From: Leuctra nigra
Lineage: Eukaryota > Arthropoda > Insecta > Plecoptera > Leuctridae
NCBI GenBank assembly: GCA_934045905.1
Contig: OW203769.1
Span: forward strand, 17,081,705 to 17,145,704
Direction: 5' to 3'
DNA: 64,000 nucleotides
Both the position numbers and the translations under genes were made by a program. The notes beneath the pieces were generated by a model, which saw nothing but the letters and a program-made list of their open reading frames with translations, was not told where the DNA came from and ran no database searches. Each line of letters begins with the position of its first letter. Position 1 is the stretch's first letter. Shown one piece after another: positions 10,183 to 22,080 of this stretch.

Positions 10183-11305
10183 CCAGAAAAAACACTCCGT
10201 GTAAAAATACCAGCCAAGTCTCTTTAACTATAAAAAAAATAGAAGAAATCTAAAAATTCAGCACTGAAAAGGAGTGATATCAAAAAAGGAGCCAAGTCAA
10301 CGAATTTTCCAAATTTTAATCGTACCATTGAAATAAAAATATCAACCCCCGAGAAATACTTAAAAAAAGGACTTGGCGCATCGTTTTTTTAAAGACACTT
10401 TTCTATCCTAAAAGTATAGGAAGAACTCTACAAGTATATTTTCCTGAGTATATCACATTCATTATCGACGAATCATACTACGTTTTAATATAACTAGTAC
10501 TCTTACCTACTGGCAGTTTTGGTATTTTGTCAATATTCAGAGGAAATAAACGGATAAACGAATAACGAATAAACGGAAGCGGCCTAGTCTATTCGTTATT
10601 GCCACTATTTCTAGGGTCATATTAATCAATCATACTTCTCAATATCGTGACTGAGGGAAATAGCGAAAGCGCTCATTACAAGAAGGCCGTCAATGAGATT
10701 TGTATAAGTGACTAGTGCACTGAGCCATGCTGCTCAAATAATTACTGACTAGATTTTTATCTAAAGTAATACGTTATGTAATTTATGAATTTTTTTGGTA
10801 TAAAATGTTAATTAATAGCAATTAATTACACGGCGAGAAGGTTCAAAGTATAATGCTGTAGTAGGTATGTTGATGTACCCACAAAACTATAGGTACCTAC
10901 CAATCACAAACACAACTGTTCTGTATTTATTGCTTGTAAGACAATGCTATGTTTCTTTGCGTACTTATATTTAAATTTAAAATATTTTACAGAATGTTCA
11001 ATATTTAATTTGAAAGTTTTGTCCCAATTTTTCTAGGCATTTCTGAACTACGTAGTATGTGAGTGGCATAAGCTTAAGAATAGAAAAATTTCTTTAAAAA
11101 AACGATGCGCCAAGTCCTTTTTTTAAGTATTTCTCGGGGGTTGATATTTTTATTTCAATGGTACGATTAAAATTTGGAAAATTCGTTGACTTGGCTCCTT
11201 TTTTGATATCACTCCTTTTCAGTGCTGAATTTTTAGATTTCTTCTATTTTTTTTTTATAGTTAAAGAGACTTGGCTGGTATTTTTACACGGAGTGTTTTT
11301 TCTGG
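10183..11305. repeat. Long foldback within element X copy 1
   Basis: CCAGAAAAAACACTCCGTG at 10183 is inverted at 11287-11305, and the two arms match for roughly 210 bp (left to about 10400, right from about 11085). The ~690-bp centre has no coding frame. The equivalent foldback at 60241-60637 has arms related to these and a much shorter centre. Confidence 0.75.
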
Positions 11306-11495
11306 GATATCACTTCTTTTGTTAGTTTATTCATACAGCTTGTAGCACATGTCCGAGCAGGGACTAATTTCTTTAAAAAAATACGCCTCAACCGATTTGG
11401 TTACTATGAAAAGTTGCGTTTGGTATAAGATGAAAATGATTATCCAAGAAGAATAGCTTAAGTTTCGTTATAATCGATCCAGCCGTTTTCGATAC

Positions 11496-12086
11496 ATGAC
11501 GTCACTTCCGGTTTTGAAATAGCGGCCGAATTCCGGTATAGGTAATAAGAAAACAATCTAGTTTTATCTAGTTGATACCTTCATGAACGACCATCTGAAT
11601 TCCTAGTCCCTATATTTCCGTAAAATCGGTCATGCCGTTTGTAATATATGACGTCACTTCCGGTTTCATTTAGTGGTTCCTGCCGCCATTTCCGGTACCA
11701 TTAATTTATTTATTCATTTTTCACAATTGATTTTTCAAATAAATAGCAGAATGAATACGCAGGAGCTAGTTCAGTTGCAATCGGTACAGGCGTTTTAGAT
11801 ATATGACGTCACTTCCGGTTTCAGGAATGGCGGCCGAGAACACTGCTACCTTGAATATATAAATTGTATTGTCTATGTTACAATGTAAGTTAATTATGTA
11901 CGTATTTTAAGTATAATTTGTTGAAATAAGTTAAATATTGCGTATTTATGACGTCACTTCCGGTTTAGAAAATAAGAAAATAATATTTTTTTTATTGATA
12001 CTTCATATAGATGACCATCTAAATCGAATGGCGCTAATTTCGTTCTAATCGGTCCAGACGTTTTTGAGTTATGACGTCACTTCCGG
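11496..12086 (-). promoter_or_regulatory. Five composite CRE/ETS motifs in degenerate tandem units
   Basis: ATGACGTCACTTCCGG occurs at 11496, 11648, 11803, 11948 and 12071. It combines a perfect CRE/ATF palindrome (TGACGTCA) with an ETS core (CCGGAAGT on the minus strand). Each is preceded by an ATCGGTCCAGNCGTTTT-like word and often followed by AATGGCGGC, so the units are diverged tandem repeats of 120-155 bp. Binding activity is inference from the known motifs. Confidence 0.5.
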
Positions 12087-12200
12087 TTTAAAAATGGCGG
12101 CACAAAAAATCACAAGAGGCAAGGTATCATCAGACGCCAAAAGTGCATATGTGGTAAAAGTTTCAGGTCGATCGGTTTAGCCGTTTAGGCTGTGGCGCTG

Positions 12201-12455
12201 TCAACAGGGTTTCCTGATATCATCAGAATCATCATCTTCAGAATCAGAAAGTGGTGTAATTTCACTGTTTTCTCGGTCCTCTAGCGCGCAAATGGCATAA
12301 CCTATTGTTCCCAAATTTGGTATATGTAGTGGGGTGGGCCATAGCTCGAAATTAAGACATTTCACAACAATGTGAGATTTTCCAATTTTAAGATCCAGTA
12401 GGCCGAAAATGCCATGTTGTTGCTTACAGTAAAAGTGTTTGGTCTGCTCCTCAGT
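12201..12455 (-). pseudogene. Element X reading frame, copy 1 (85 codons)
   Basis: The frame runs from just after two in-frame stops to TGA, without an ATG at its start. The peptide reads FYCKQQHGIFGLLDLKIGKS, then NFELWPTPLHIPNLGTIGYA, then an acidic tail DSEDDDSDD. The copy at 59378-59677 keeps the same frame and most residues. It matches no family I recognise. It could be a captured exon, a remnant of a transposon protein or a real small protein. Confidence 0.4.
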
Positions 12456-12865
12456 TTATTAGGCATTTACGGTATGTTGAGTGACTGTGAGTGTATAGTA
12501 CGACTTGGCTGGGTGGAGCGACCGCTCCACTAGATTACTAAAATCCGATCTCAATTTACGAAATTTTCCAGGAAAGGGCATCAGTCCAGGACAGTTTATC
12601 ATTGTTTCCTCATTGTTTTTCTTGAATAATAAGTGATTCAATTTCGTGATAACTTTTGACATATTAAACTAATGAAAAATTTAAAAATAACTTGGGTCTT
12701 ACTTAGCAATATAAACACCAACTTCTACAATACGTGGGTCCAATCTCGACAAATGTCCCTATTGTTCAGCTTTGATTCAAGTTTGGAACCAAATTGTGTG
12801 TTTATTAGTTGGTGTTTATTGCTGAGGTCGGCTAAACATTATCTATGTATACTTAACACATTTGA

Positions 12866-13090
12866 AGGGTACAGGGAAAGAACGCTTTAAGTCCATTTCT
12901 TGAAAAAATTGGGTTTAAGGTCATCTTCAGTGATTTTTATGAGCTTTCAGAATATACCCTCGGTTTTTTAGAAAACGTTGCCACAAAGTCTTGAAAAAAG
13001 CAATTGAAATATCGATTTGCATGAAAGATAGATACAAGTTTCAACATAAAACTTCGCTTCTCAGTTTCATCCGAATGTGACTTATAGCTT
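12866..13090. repeat. Dispersed repeat, pair with 51922-52150
   Basis: Both copies share GGTACAGGGAAAGAAC, GTGATTTTTATGAGCTTTCA, CACAAAGTCTTGAAAAAA and CAGTTTCATCCGAATGTGA in the same order over about 225 bp. Non-coding; class unknown. Confidence 0.65.
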
Positions 13091-13299
13091 TTTTGTGACT
13101 TATATTTTCATAGGTTCAAATGTTATGATGAATTTAAGAAATATCTCTAATGTTTAACGTAGAGATTTTCACTTTGGGCTGGATTCAATATAAAGGTACA
13201 ATAATGGTAAACATATTATCTTTTGATTTCATTGAGCGAGCGACTCCTTTTGACTCTTTTGACACGGACCTCTTTCTTTTTTTTTTGCTGCTACCAGGA

Positions 13300-13816
13300 G
13301 CAATGAAAGTTGCACCGTTTCACCGATCGATCTGAAATTTTGCACACATGTAGAGACAACCTTTTCTGTTTGCTGACCCTGTTTTTAAATCCATTGATTG
13401 GTTAAAATTTAAATAAACATCTCCTGATAGGCTGAAAAATTAAAATGGTCTTCGATAAATCTGATCAAACTCATATTTTGCATGGTCATTAAGACCAACA
13501 TTTTCTCTTATTTTACACATTTTTATCCCAATCAGTTAAGAACGTATGAACTTATTGACATTTTTAATAGCTGTCAGTTATGAAGTATCGAAATGATTGT
13601 TTTCCAGTGCCAATTGAATTGAATCTGATTTGCTATATGTACCAGGGTGCTTAGATGCTATTTTCAAGTTTCGATGAAAAGCATATACTTTTATGTTGAT
13701 TGAGTGGAATTCAATATGGATGTATGTTTTCTGTGCGTTGTGTACGCATTTCCGGTTCGAGAATTTGCACGTACCCGTGCTCGCTCATCAACGCGTTACA
13801 CTGAGCATTTTCCTAG
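13300..13816 (+). mobile_element. Helitron-like non-autonomous element, copy 1
   Basis: It aligns by eye with 50500-51000 from GCACCGTTTCACCGATCGAT to the 3' end. The 3' end has a 6-bp stem (CGCTCA...TGAGC, last base mutated here) enclosing TCAACGCGTTACAC, then TTTTC and CTAG at 13813-13816, followed by T. Sequence similarity between copies stops at CTAG/CTAA. No inverted repeats and no target duplication are seen. The 5' end (expected TC after A) is not certain. Confidence 0.5.
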
Positions 13817-13979
13817 TACCAAAAACACCATATAGTAGGTACTTTAGGAGACAGAAGAGAGAAAACTTTTATTTAATAAACAAAACACTGTCATCAGACA
13901 TGACTGCCACTAGGACACAGTATAGTAAAATAATAAATTGAAATTGAGAATAATAAATGACTAATGGCTAATATTATAA

Positions 13980-16900
13980 CTAATATTGATTATAAAGATG
14001 ATTACGTAAAATGGAAATGGAGCCCTTCAATGATAAAATGCTAATGTGTGATATAAATGATTTACTAAATTTAAATGCCTTGCAAAAATCCTTAAAAAAA
14101 CTGGTGATGGTTCCTCTTGCTCCGATGAGCAGTCCAATCACCTCTAACGACGTGGCTCCGTACTTCTCCAGGAAGTACGGGATGGTGGGATTGTAGATGT
14201 CTTTCTTCTCTGTGTCTACGTCTTCGCTCTGGCCGGCGTGCGTCTCGAAGCGTATGGTCGGATCCATGATGTAGCCGCGACGAGAGACTGGATCAATGGC
14301 AATGATGTCGATGCGCCGATTGCTCTCGTCGACAGCTACACCATGCACCTCTTCGGCGACTTCCCATCCTTTCTTCTTTAGCTCGCCGGCGATAGCCGAT
14401 CGGATGGAGTGGTGGCGTGTGTTCCGGAGGAGTTCTCCATGTTTGCAGAAGCCAAGAACGTGAGGGAGGGTTTCGATCTCGATGCCGCAACGGCGACATC
14501 GGATTCCGTTCTGGCTTCTTCCATGGAGAACTCGCACCGGAGCAACATTGGCAGTCATCTTTATGGCATCTCGCCATTCAGAGCTCGACAGGCCGTTCAT
14601 CTTGGAGATCCATGTGTTTGCTGGTGTATATTCCTTATTAAGAATCGCTCCACGACCCTATTGTGGAAGCTCACACCATTTGTCGTATTCAATTGAGCGC
14701 AGATGATCTCGAATCGCTGTTGGATGAATCTTGTTGTTGTTGTCATTAGTAAATGATCTTGGCATACCCAGCTTATCAAAACAATTAAGTTTCTCTTCGG
14801 TCAGATTTCTTGTTGCTAACACATACGGGTTGTTGTTTTTTTCCAGAACATTGCAAATGTTTATCTTTTGAATGAACGCTTCCCACTTAGCTCTGAAGAC
14901 ATTCAGGCCTTTGTACTTATAAGATGAGTACAACATGGAGTCAGGGGTATCGAAGGGTAGGGCAATAATTTCCTTGATTGTACTTCTGATGATTTTATCA
15001 AGATCTTCTAAATAGTACATGGGTAGTTTAGATACAGGGGCATTCTGTAGAGGATACACTAATGTCGGAAATATATATTGAGTCAGCATGTTTAATTTCT
15101 GATGGGGCTTTAGTAGTGGAGATGCTACTAAATCTTGAAGAGTCGATTTTAGTTCAGTTATCAGTTTTGAACTATTGAACACCACTGTCTGACAGAAGTT
15201 TATGCCCAGGTATCGAATTGTATTGCTTTTAGTTCAGTTTCCTCATCAAGGTAAATATTCTGATTTTGAAGAATCCCTCCTTTCACATTAATGACAAAAG
15301 ATTTGGAGTTGTTAAGTTCGAGTCCTAGCTGTGACAATCGTTGCCGAACCATGTTTGTGAGTGTTGCAGCCGATTCTTCATTCTTGGTTACAACCACTAA
15401 GTCATCTGCAAACCCGATTACAGAAATAGGGTTAAGTCCATCAACTAAATTGAACCCGTATTCATTTGCAACATCAGGTTCAGATAATTCATCTAGAATG
15501 TGGTCTGTTGCTAAATTGTAGAGAGTCGGAGACAACGGAGCTCCTTGCATAACTCCACGAGTGAGTGTGATAGGTTTGGTCTTTTGATTATTAGCCTCTA
15601 CTCTTGTCACATTATCTGTTTGAAGATTGATTATTAAATCTTGTAATTTCGTAGGAAGGGATGACGCACGAATAGTTGAGATCAAATGATTATGGCCTAT
15701 ATTATCAAATGCTTTTGTGATGTCAAGGAAAGTCAATGTTACGTCTTCTTTTTTAGCCTTTGCGCGTTCTAGAATCGCACTAACAATGGATACGTTGATG
15801 TATGTCCCTGGAGATGATGTAAAGCCCCTCTGATTTTCATTAAATGATATATAACGACGCAATAATTTGTCCAAAGCCCTTTCAATGGATCGACGTAATA
15901 CAGAGCAAATCGATATTGGACGCCAGTTTGCGGGTTTCTCTGGGTCTCCCGATTTATGTATTAATATTGTTCTAGCCACTTTAAAGCAGGTAGGAACCCA
16001 TCCTGAGGTAAGCATTATATTGCCAATCAAAGCCAGTATTTGTATCACCCGATCAGATTTGACAATGCGCATCAGTACATGATCGGGCCCAGGTGCTGTG
16101 TCGGCACGAATTGATCTAACAGAGGATGTAAGAAGTTCAATAGGTATTGTTGGATTGAATGTTCGGTTAATTTCAAGCATGTCAGAGTCAGAGACCGATG
16201 GTGGATATTCTTCTCGCATGTGGTCATTAGGTAATGAATACCTTGCTTGAAATTCAGTTGCAAGTTCTGAACTATTGATTCGACACTTCGGCTTCTTGTT
16301 GTCCACTATCATCTGCAAGGCCTTCCTGCGCTGATTATAAAACAAATACTGAGTCTTTTGGTAAAGATAGGCCTCTCTTCGTTTAATTCTTTCGCGCTTA
16401 GATTTTCTTTCCGGGTTTGTTGTTTCTTTGTAACGCCTATCATTACACTTGAAAGTTCCTTTTTTCCGTGCGTTATAATAACGTGTCGCTGGGTTCTTTG
16501 GTCCGGGTAGAAGATGCATTGCTTGTGAAAGATAATCGGAAAACTCTTGAACTCTCTTGCTGAGCTGCTCCTCAGAATTACACGGTTCTTGGAATGTTTT
16601 AATCCACGAATCAAGATCAGCATGCAATTGCTTGGTATCTTCAGATATTGAATCTGATGTTGAAGTAGGAGATACCTCTTCTCTCTCTTCAGTGATGGTT
16701 GGTGGTTTTTGGTAGCGCGCTGCTATCTTCTCTCTATGTTGATGAGGATGCGCCCTTGTAATGTGTGCAGAAAGACCTTTATACAATTTCTTGCAGAAAG
16801 GGCACGGGATTCTCGTATCGGGAGGAACACTCTCTTCAGCTGTTGCAGCTAGCTCATCACGTGACTCTTCTGATGATGAGCAATGTGGCTGTGTCACATT

Positions 16901-17059
16901 GTCTGAATGGTTTGACTTACATGTAGTAGCAGCTTGAGTTTGATCTTTTTGTGAATCTGCCCCCGAGGCTTCACTAACGGAACGTTCTGTGACTTTTCCC
17001 GCGATTTTCCATCTAGAACGCTTATTCCTGATGTCACTGCCACCCAGATGCAACGTCAC
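13980..17059 (-). pseudogene. R2-superclade non-LTR retrotransposon ORF (broken)
   Basis: Read on the minus strand, the ORF encodes in order: a C2H2 finger (CPFCKKLYKGLSAHITRAHP); a reverse transcriptase with LDITKAFDNIGH (motif A), GVMQGAPLSPTLYN (motif B) and GFADDLVVV (motif C, catalytic DD intact); a thumb region; a CCHC knuckle (CRRCGIEIETLPHVLGFC); and a restriction-like endonuclease segment (RRIDIIAID...YIMDPTIRFE). This order defines elements such as R2, R4 and NeSL that cut target DNA with a restriction-like endonuclease and prime reverse transcription there. The copy is inactive. A one-base frameshift near 15210-15215 breaks the frame just before YLGINF, and an in-frame TAG lies at 14658-14660. 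The ORF has no ATG before the zinc finger: upstream in frame it enters the tandem array and meets TGA. The 3' end near 13977 is followed by AT-rich sequence without a clear poly(A). Confidence 0.8.
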
Positions 17060-20000
17060 TGCGTGTCATCTCTGGATGCTGGCTCCTCATGACCCGACGA
17101 GGACCGGGCTGGGGGCGGGAAGTTATTCCTGATGTCACTGCCACCCAGATGCAACGTCGTTGCGTGTCATCTCTGGATGCTGGCTCCTCATGACCCGACG
17201 AGGACCGGGCTGGGGGGTGGAAAGTTATTCCTGATGTCACTGCCACCCAGATGCAACGTCACTGCGTGTCATCTCTGGATGCTGGCTCCTCATGACCCGA
17301 CGAGGACCGGGCTGGGGGCGGGAAGTTATTCCTGATGTCACTGCCACCCAGATGCAACGTCACTGCGTGCCATCTCTGGATGCTGGCTCCTCATGACCCG
17401 ACGAGGACCGGGCTGGGGGCGGGAAGTTATTCCTGATGTCACTGCCACCCAGATGCAACGTCGCTGCGTGCCATCTCTGGATGCTGGCTCCTCATGACCC
17501 GACGAGGACCGGGCAGGGGGGTGGGAAGTTATTCCTGATGTCACTGCCACCCAGATGCAACGTCGCTGCGTGCCATCTCTGGATGCTGGCTCCTCATGAC
17601 CCGACGAGGACCGGGCAGGGGGGTGGGGAGTTATTCCTGATGTCACTGCCACCCAGATGCAACGTTGCTGCGTGTCATCTCTGGATGCTGGCTCCTCATG
17701 ACCCGACGAGGACCGGGCAGGGGGGTGGGAAGTTATTCCTGATGTCACTGCCACCCAGATGCAACGTCGCTGCGTGTCATCTCTGGATGCTGGATCCTCA
17801 TGACCCGACGAGGACCGGGCAGGGGGGTGGGAAGTTATTCCTGATGTCACTGCCACCCAGATGCAACGTTGCTGCGTGTCATCTCTGGATGCTGGCTCCT
17901 CATGACCCGACGAGGACCGGGCAGGGGGGTGGGAAGTTATTCCTGATGTCACTGCCACCCAGATGCAACGTTGCTGCGTGTCATCTCTGGATGCTGGCTC
18001 CTCATGACCCGACGAGGACCGGGCAGGGGGGTGGGAAGTTATTCCTGATGTCACTGCCACCCAGATGCAACGTTGCTGCGTGTCATCTCTGGATGCTGGC
18101 TCCTCATGACCCGACGAGGACCGGGCAGGGGGTAGGAAGTTATTCCTGATGTCACTGCTACCCAGATGCAACGTGTGTCATCTCTGGATGCTGGCTCCTC
18201 ATGACCCGACGAGGACCGGGCTGGGGGCGGGAAGTTATTCCTGATGTCACTGCCACCCAGATGCAACGTTGCTGCGTGTCATCTCTGGATGCTGGCTCCT
18301 CATGACCCGACGAGGACCGGGCAGGGGGGTGGGAAGTTATTCCTGATGTCACTGCCACCCAGATGCAACGTCGCTGCGTGTCATCTCTGGATGCTGGATC
18401 CTCATGACCCGACGAGGACCGGGCAGGGGGGTGGGAAGTTATTCCTGATGTCACTGCCACCCAGATGCAACGTTGCTGCGTGTCATCTCTGGATGCTGGC
18501 TCCTCATGACCCGACGAGGACCGGGCAGGGGGGTGGGAAGTTATTCCTGATGTCACTGCCACCCAGATGCAACGTTGCTGCGTGTCATCTCTGGATGCTG
18601 GCTCCTCATGACCCGACGAGGACCGGGCAGGGGGTAGGAAGTTATTCCTGATGTCACTGCTACCCAGATGCAACGTGTGTCATCTCTGGATGCTGGCTCC
18701 TCATGACCCGACGAGGACCGGGCTGGGGGCGGGAAGTTATTCCTGATGTCACTGCCACCCAGATGCAACGGCGCTGCGTGTCATCTCTGGATGCTGGCTC
18801 CTCATGACCCGACGAGGACCGGGCAGGGGGGTGGGAAGTTATTCCTGATGTCACTGCCACCCAGATGCAACGTTGCTGCGTGTCATCTCTGGATGCTGGC
18901 TCCTCATGACCCGACGAGGACCGGGCAGGGGGTAGGAAGTTATTCCTGATGTCACTGCTACCCAGATGCAACGTGTGTCATCTCTGGATGCTGGCTCCTC
19001 ATGACCCGACGAGGACCGGGCTGGGGGCGGGAAGTTATTCCTGATGTCACTGCCACCCAGATGCAACGTCACTGCGTGTCATCTCTGGATGCTGGCTCCT
19101 CATGACCCGACGAGGACCGGGCTGGGGGCGGGAAGTTATTCCTGATGTCACTGCCACCCAGATGCAACGGCGCTGCGTGTCATCTCTGGATGCTGGCTCC
19201 TCATGACCCGACGAGGACCGGGCTGGGGGCGGGAAGTTATTCCTGATGTCACTGCCACCCAGATGCAACGTCACTGCGTGTCATCTCTGGATGCTGGCTC
19301 CTCATGACCCGACGAGGACCGGGCCATGTGGATGGCGAGGCGGTGGCGGGCTGGGGGTGGGATGTTATTCCTGATGTCACTGCCACCCAGATGCAACGTC
19401 GCTGCGTGCCATTTCTGGATGCTGGCTCCTCATGACCCGACGAGGACCGGGCTGGGGGCGGGAAGTTATTCCTGATGTCACTGCCACCCAGATGCAACGT
19501 CACTGCGTGTCATCTCTGGATGCTGGCTCCTCATGACCCGACGAGGACCGGGCAGGGGGGTGGGGAGTTATTCCTGATGTCACTGCCACCCAGATGCAAC
19601 GTTGCTGCGTGTCATCTCTGGATGCTGGCTCCTCATGACCCGACGAGGACCGGGCAGGGGGGTGGGAAGTTATTCCTGATGTCACTGCCACCCAGATGCA
19701 ACGTTGCTGCGTGTCATCTCTGGATGCTGGCTCCTCATGACCCGACGAGGACCGGGCAGGGGGGTGGGAAGTTATTCCTGATGTCACTGCCACCCAGATG
19801 CAACGTTGCTGCGTGTCATCTCTGGATGCTGGCTCCTCATGACCCGACGAGGACCGGGCAGGGGGGTGGGGAGTTATTCCTGATGTCACTGCCACCCAGA
19901 TGCAACGTCGCTGCGTGTCATCTCTGGATGCTGGCTCCTCATGACCCGACGAGGACCGGGCTGGGGGCGGGAAGTTATTCCTGATGTCACTGCCACCCAG

Positions 20001-22080
20001 ATGCAACGTCACTGCGTGTCATCTCTGGATGCTGGCTCCTCATGACCCGACGAGGACCGGGCAGGGGGGTGGGAAGTTATTCCTGATGTCACTGCCACCC
20101 AGATGCAACGTTGCTGCGTGTCATCTCTGGATGCTGGCTCCTCATGACCCGACGAGGACCGGGCAGGGGGGTGGGAAGTTATTCCTGATGTCACTGCCAC
20201 CCAGATGCAACGTCGCTGCGTGCCATCTCTGGATGCTGGCTCCTCATGACCCGACGAGGACCGGGCTGGGGGTGGGAAGTTATTCCTGATGTCACTGCCA
20301 CCCAGATGCAACGTTGCTGCGTGTCATCTCTGGATGCTGGCTCCTCATGACCCGACGAGGACCGGGCTGGGGGCGGGAAGTTATTCCTGATGTCACTGCC
20401 ACCCAGATGCAACGTCACTGCGTGTCATCTCTGGATGCTGGCTCCTCATGACCCGACGAGGACCGGGCTGGGGGCGGGAAGTTATTCCTGATGTCACTGC
20501 CACCCAGATGCAACGTCACTGCGTGTCATCTCTGGATGCTGGCTCCTCATGACCCGACGAGGACCGGGCTGGGGGCGGGAAGTTATTCCTGATGTCACTG
20601 CCACCCAGATGCAACGTCGCTGCGTGTCATCTCTGGATGCTGGCTCCTCATGACCCGACGAGGACCGGGCTGGGGGCGGGAAGTTATTCCTGATGTCACT
20701 GCCACCCAGATGCAACGTCACTGCGTGTCATCTCTGGATGCTGGCTCCTCATGACCCGACGAGGACCGGGCAGGGGGGTGGGGAGTTATTCCTGATGTCA
20801 CTGCCACCCAGATGCAACGTTGCTGCGTGTCATCTCTGGATGCTGGCTCCTCATGACCCGACGAGGACCGGGCAGGGGGGTGGGAAGTTATTCCTGATGT
20901 CACTGCCACCCAGATGCAACGTTGCTGCGTGTCATCTCTGGATGCTGGCTCCTCATGACCCGACGAGGACCGGGCAGGGGGGTGGGAAGTTATTCCTGAT
21001 GTCACTGCCACCCAGATGCAACGTTGCTGCGTGTCATCTCTGGATGCTGGCTCCTCATGACCCGACGAGGACCGGGCAGGGGGGTGGGGAGTTATTCCTG
21101 ATGTCACTGCCACCCAGATGCAACGTCACTGCGTGTCATCTCTGGATGCTGGCTCCTCATGACCCGACGAGGACCGGGCAGGGGGGTGGGAAGTTATTCC
21201 TGATGTCACTGCCACCCAGATGCAACGTTGCTGCGTGTCATCTCTGGATGCTGGCTCCTCATGACCCGACGAGGACCGGGCAGGGGGGTGGGAAGTTATT
21301 CCTGATGTCACTGCCACCCAGATGCAACGTCACTGCGTGTCATCTCTGGATGCTGGCTCCTCATGACCCGACGAGGACCGGGCAGGGGGGTGGGAAGTTA
21401 TTCCTGATGTCACTGCCACCCAGATGCAACGTTGCTGCGTGTCATCTCTGGATGCTGGCTCCTCATGACCCGACGAGGACCGGGCTGGGGGCGGGAAGTT
21501 ATTCCTGATGTCACTGCCACCCAGATGCAACGTCACTGCGTGTCATCTCTGGATGCTGGCTCCTCATGACCCGACGAGGACCGGGCTGGGGGCGGGAAGT
21601 TATTCCTGATGTCACTGCCACCCAGATGCAACGTTGCTGCGTGTCATCTCTGGATGCTGGCTCCTCATGACCCGACGAGGACCGGGCTGGGGGTGGGAAG
21701 TTATTCCTGATGTCACTGCCACCCAGATGCAACGTCGTTGCGTGTCATCTCTGGATGCTGGCTCCTCATGACCCGACGAGGACCGGGCAGGGGGTAGGAA
21801 GTTATTCCTGATGTCACTGCTACCCAGATGCAACGTGTGTCATCTCTGGATGCTGGCTCCTCATGACCCGACGAGGACCGGGCTGGGGGCGGGAAGTTAT
21901 TCCTGATGTCACTGCCACCCAGATGCAACGTCACTGCGTGTCATCTCTGGATGCTGGCTCCTCATGACCCGACGAGGACCGGGCAGGGGGTAGGAAGTTA
22001 TTCCTGATGTCACTGCTACCCAGATGCAACGTGTGTCATCTCTGGATGCTGGCTCCTCATGACCCGACGAGGACCGGGCC
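17025..22080 (-). repeat. ~101-bp tandem array, about 50 monomers
   Basis: Monomers of 101-102 bp (a few of ~94 bp lacking CACTGCG) repeat GTTATTCCTGATGTCACTGC, CACCCAGATGCAACGT, TCATCTCTGGATGCTGG and CATGACCCGACGAGGACCGG. Variants such as CTGGATCCTC (17790, 18393) and the short ~94-bp forms (about 18174, 18676, 18974, 21836, 22030) recur together, showing higher-order duplications of three to six monomers. Each monomer can form a 7-bp hairpin, GGCTCCTC/GAGGACC with one bulge. The array directly abuts the 5' side of the R2-like ORF and is absent from its 3' side. Frames up to 277 codons inside the array reflect the period and are not genes. Confidence 0.9.

Larger units (their letters stand above)
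10183..12533 (-). mobile_element. Composite repetitive element X, copy 1
   Basis: This 2.35-kb unit is shared, in opposite orientation, with 59300-60637. Read on the minus strand it has four parts: a terminal perfect 8-bp stem GTGGAGCG/CGCTCCAC (12513-12530) bounded by CTAG; a short reading frame (12201-12455); degenerate ~150-bp units each holding an ETS/CRE motif (11496-12086); and a long foldback (10183-11305). Both copies join these parts in the same order with the same linking sequence (AGTGATATCC next to the foldback), so the parts form one element. No transposase or polymerase is encoded, so it is non-autonomous. The superfamily is unclear: the stem plus CTAG recalls a Helitron end, but the next base is A, not T. 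Confidence 0.6.

Noticed and set aside
17338..21508. Many long ORFs (up to 277 codons) on both strands with a 34-residue repeat
   Set aside because: They follow the 101-102-bp tandem period, occur in several frames on both strands and break whenever a monomer is 101 or ~94 bp. They are not independent coding evidence.
17025..22080. Hammerhead ribozyme in the 101-bp monomer (CCTGATG ... GACGAGG)
   Set aside because: The CTGATGA core and GAAA are not both present on either strand; only a simple hairpin is supported.
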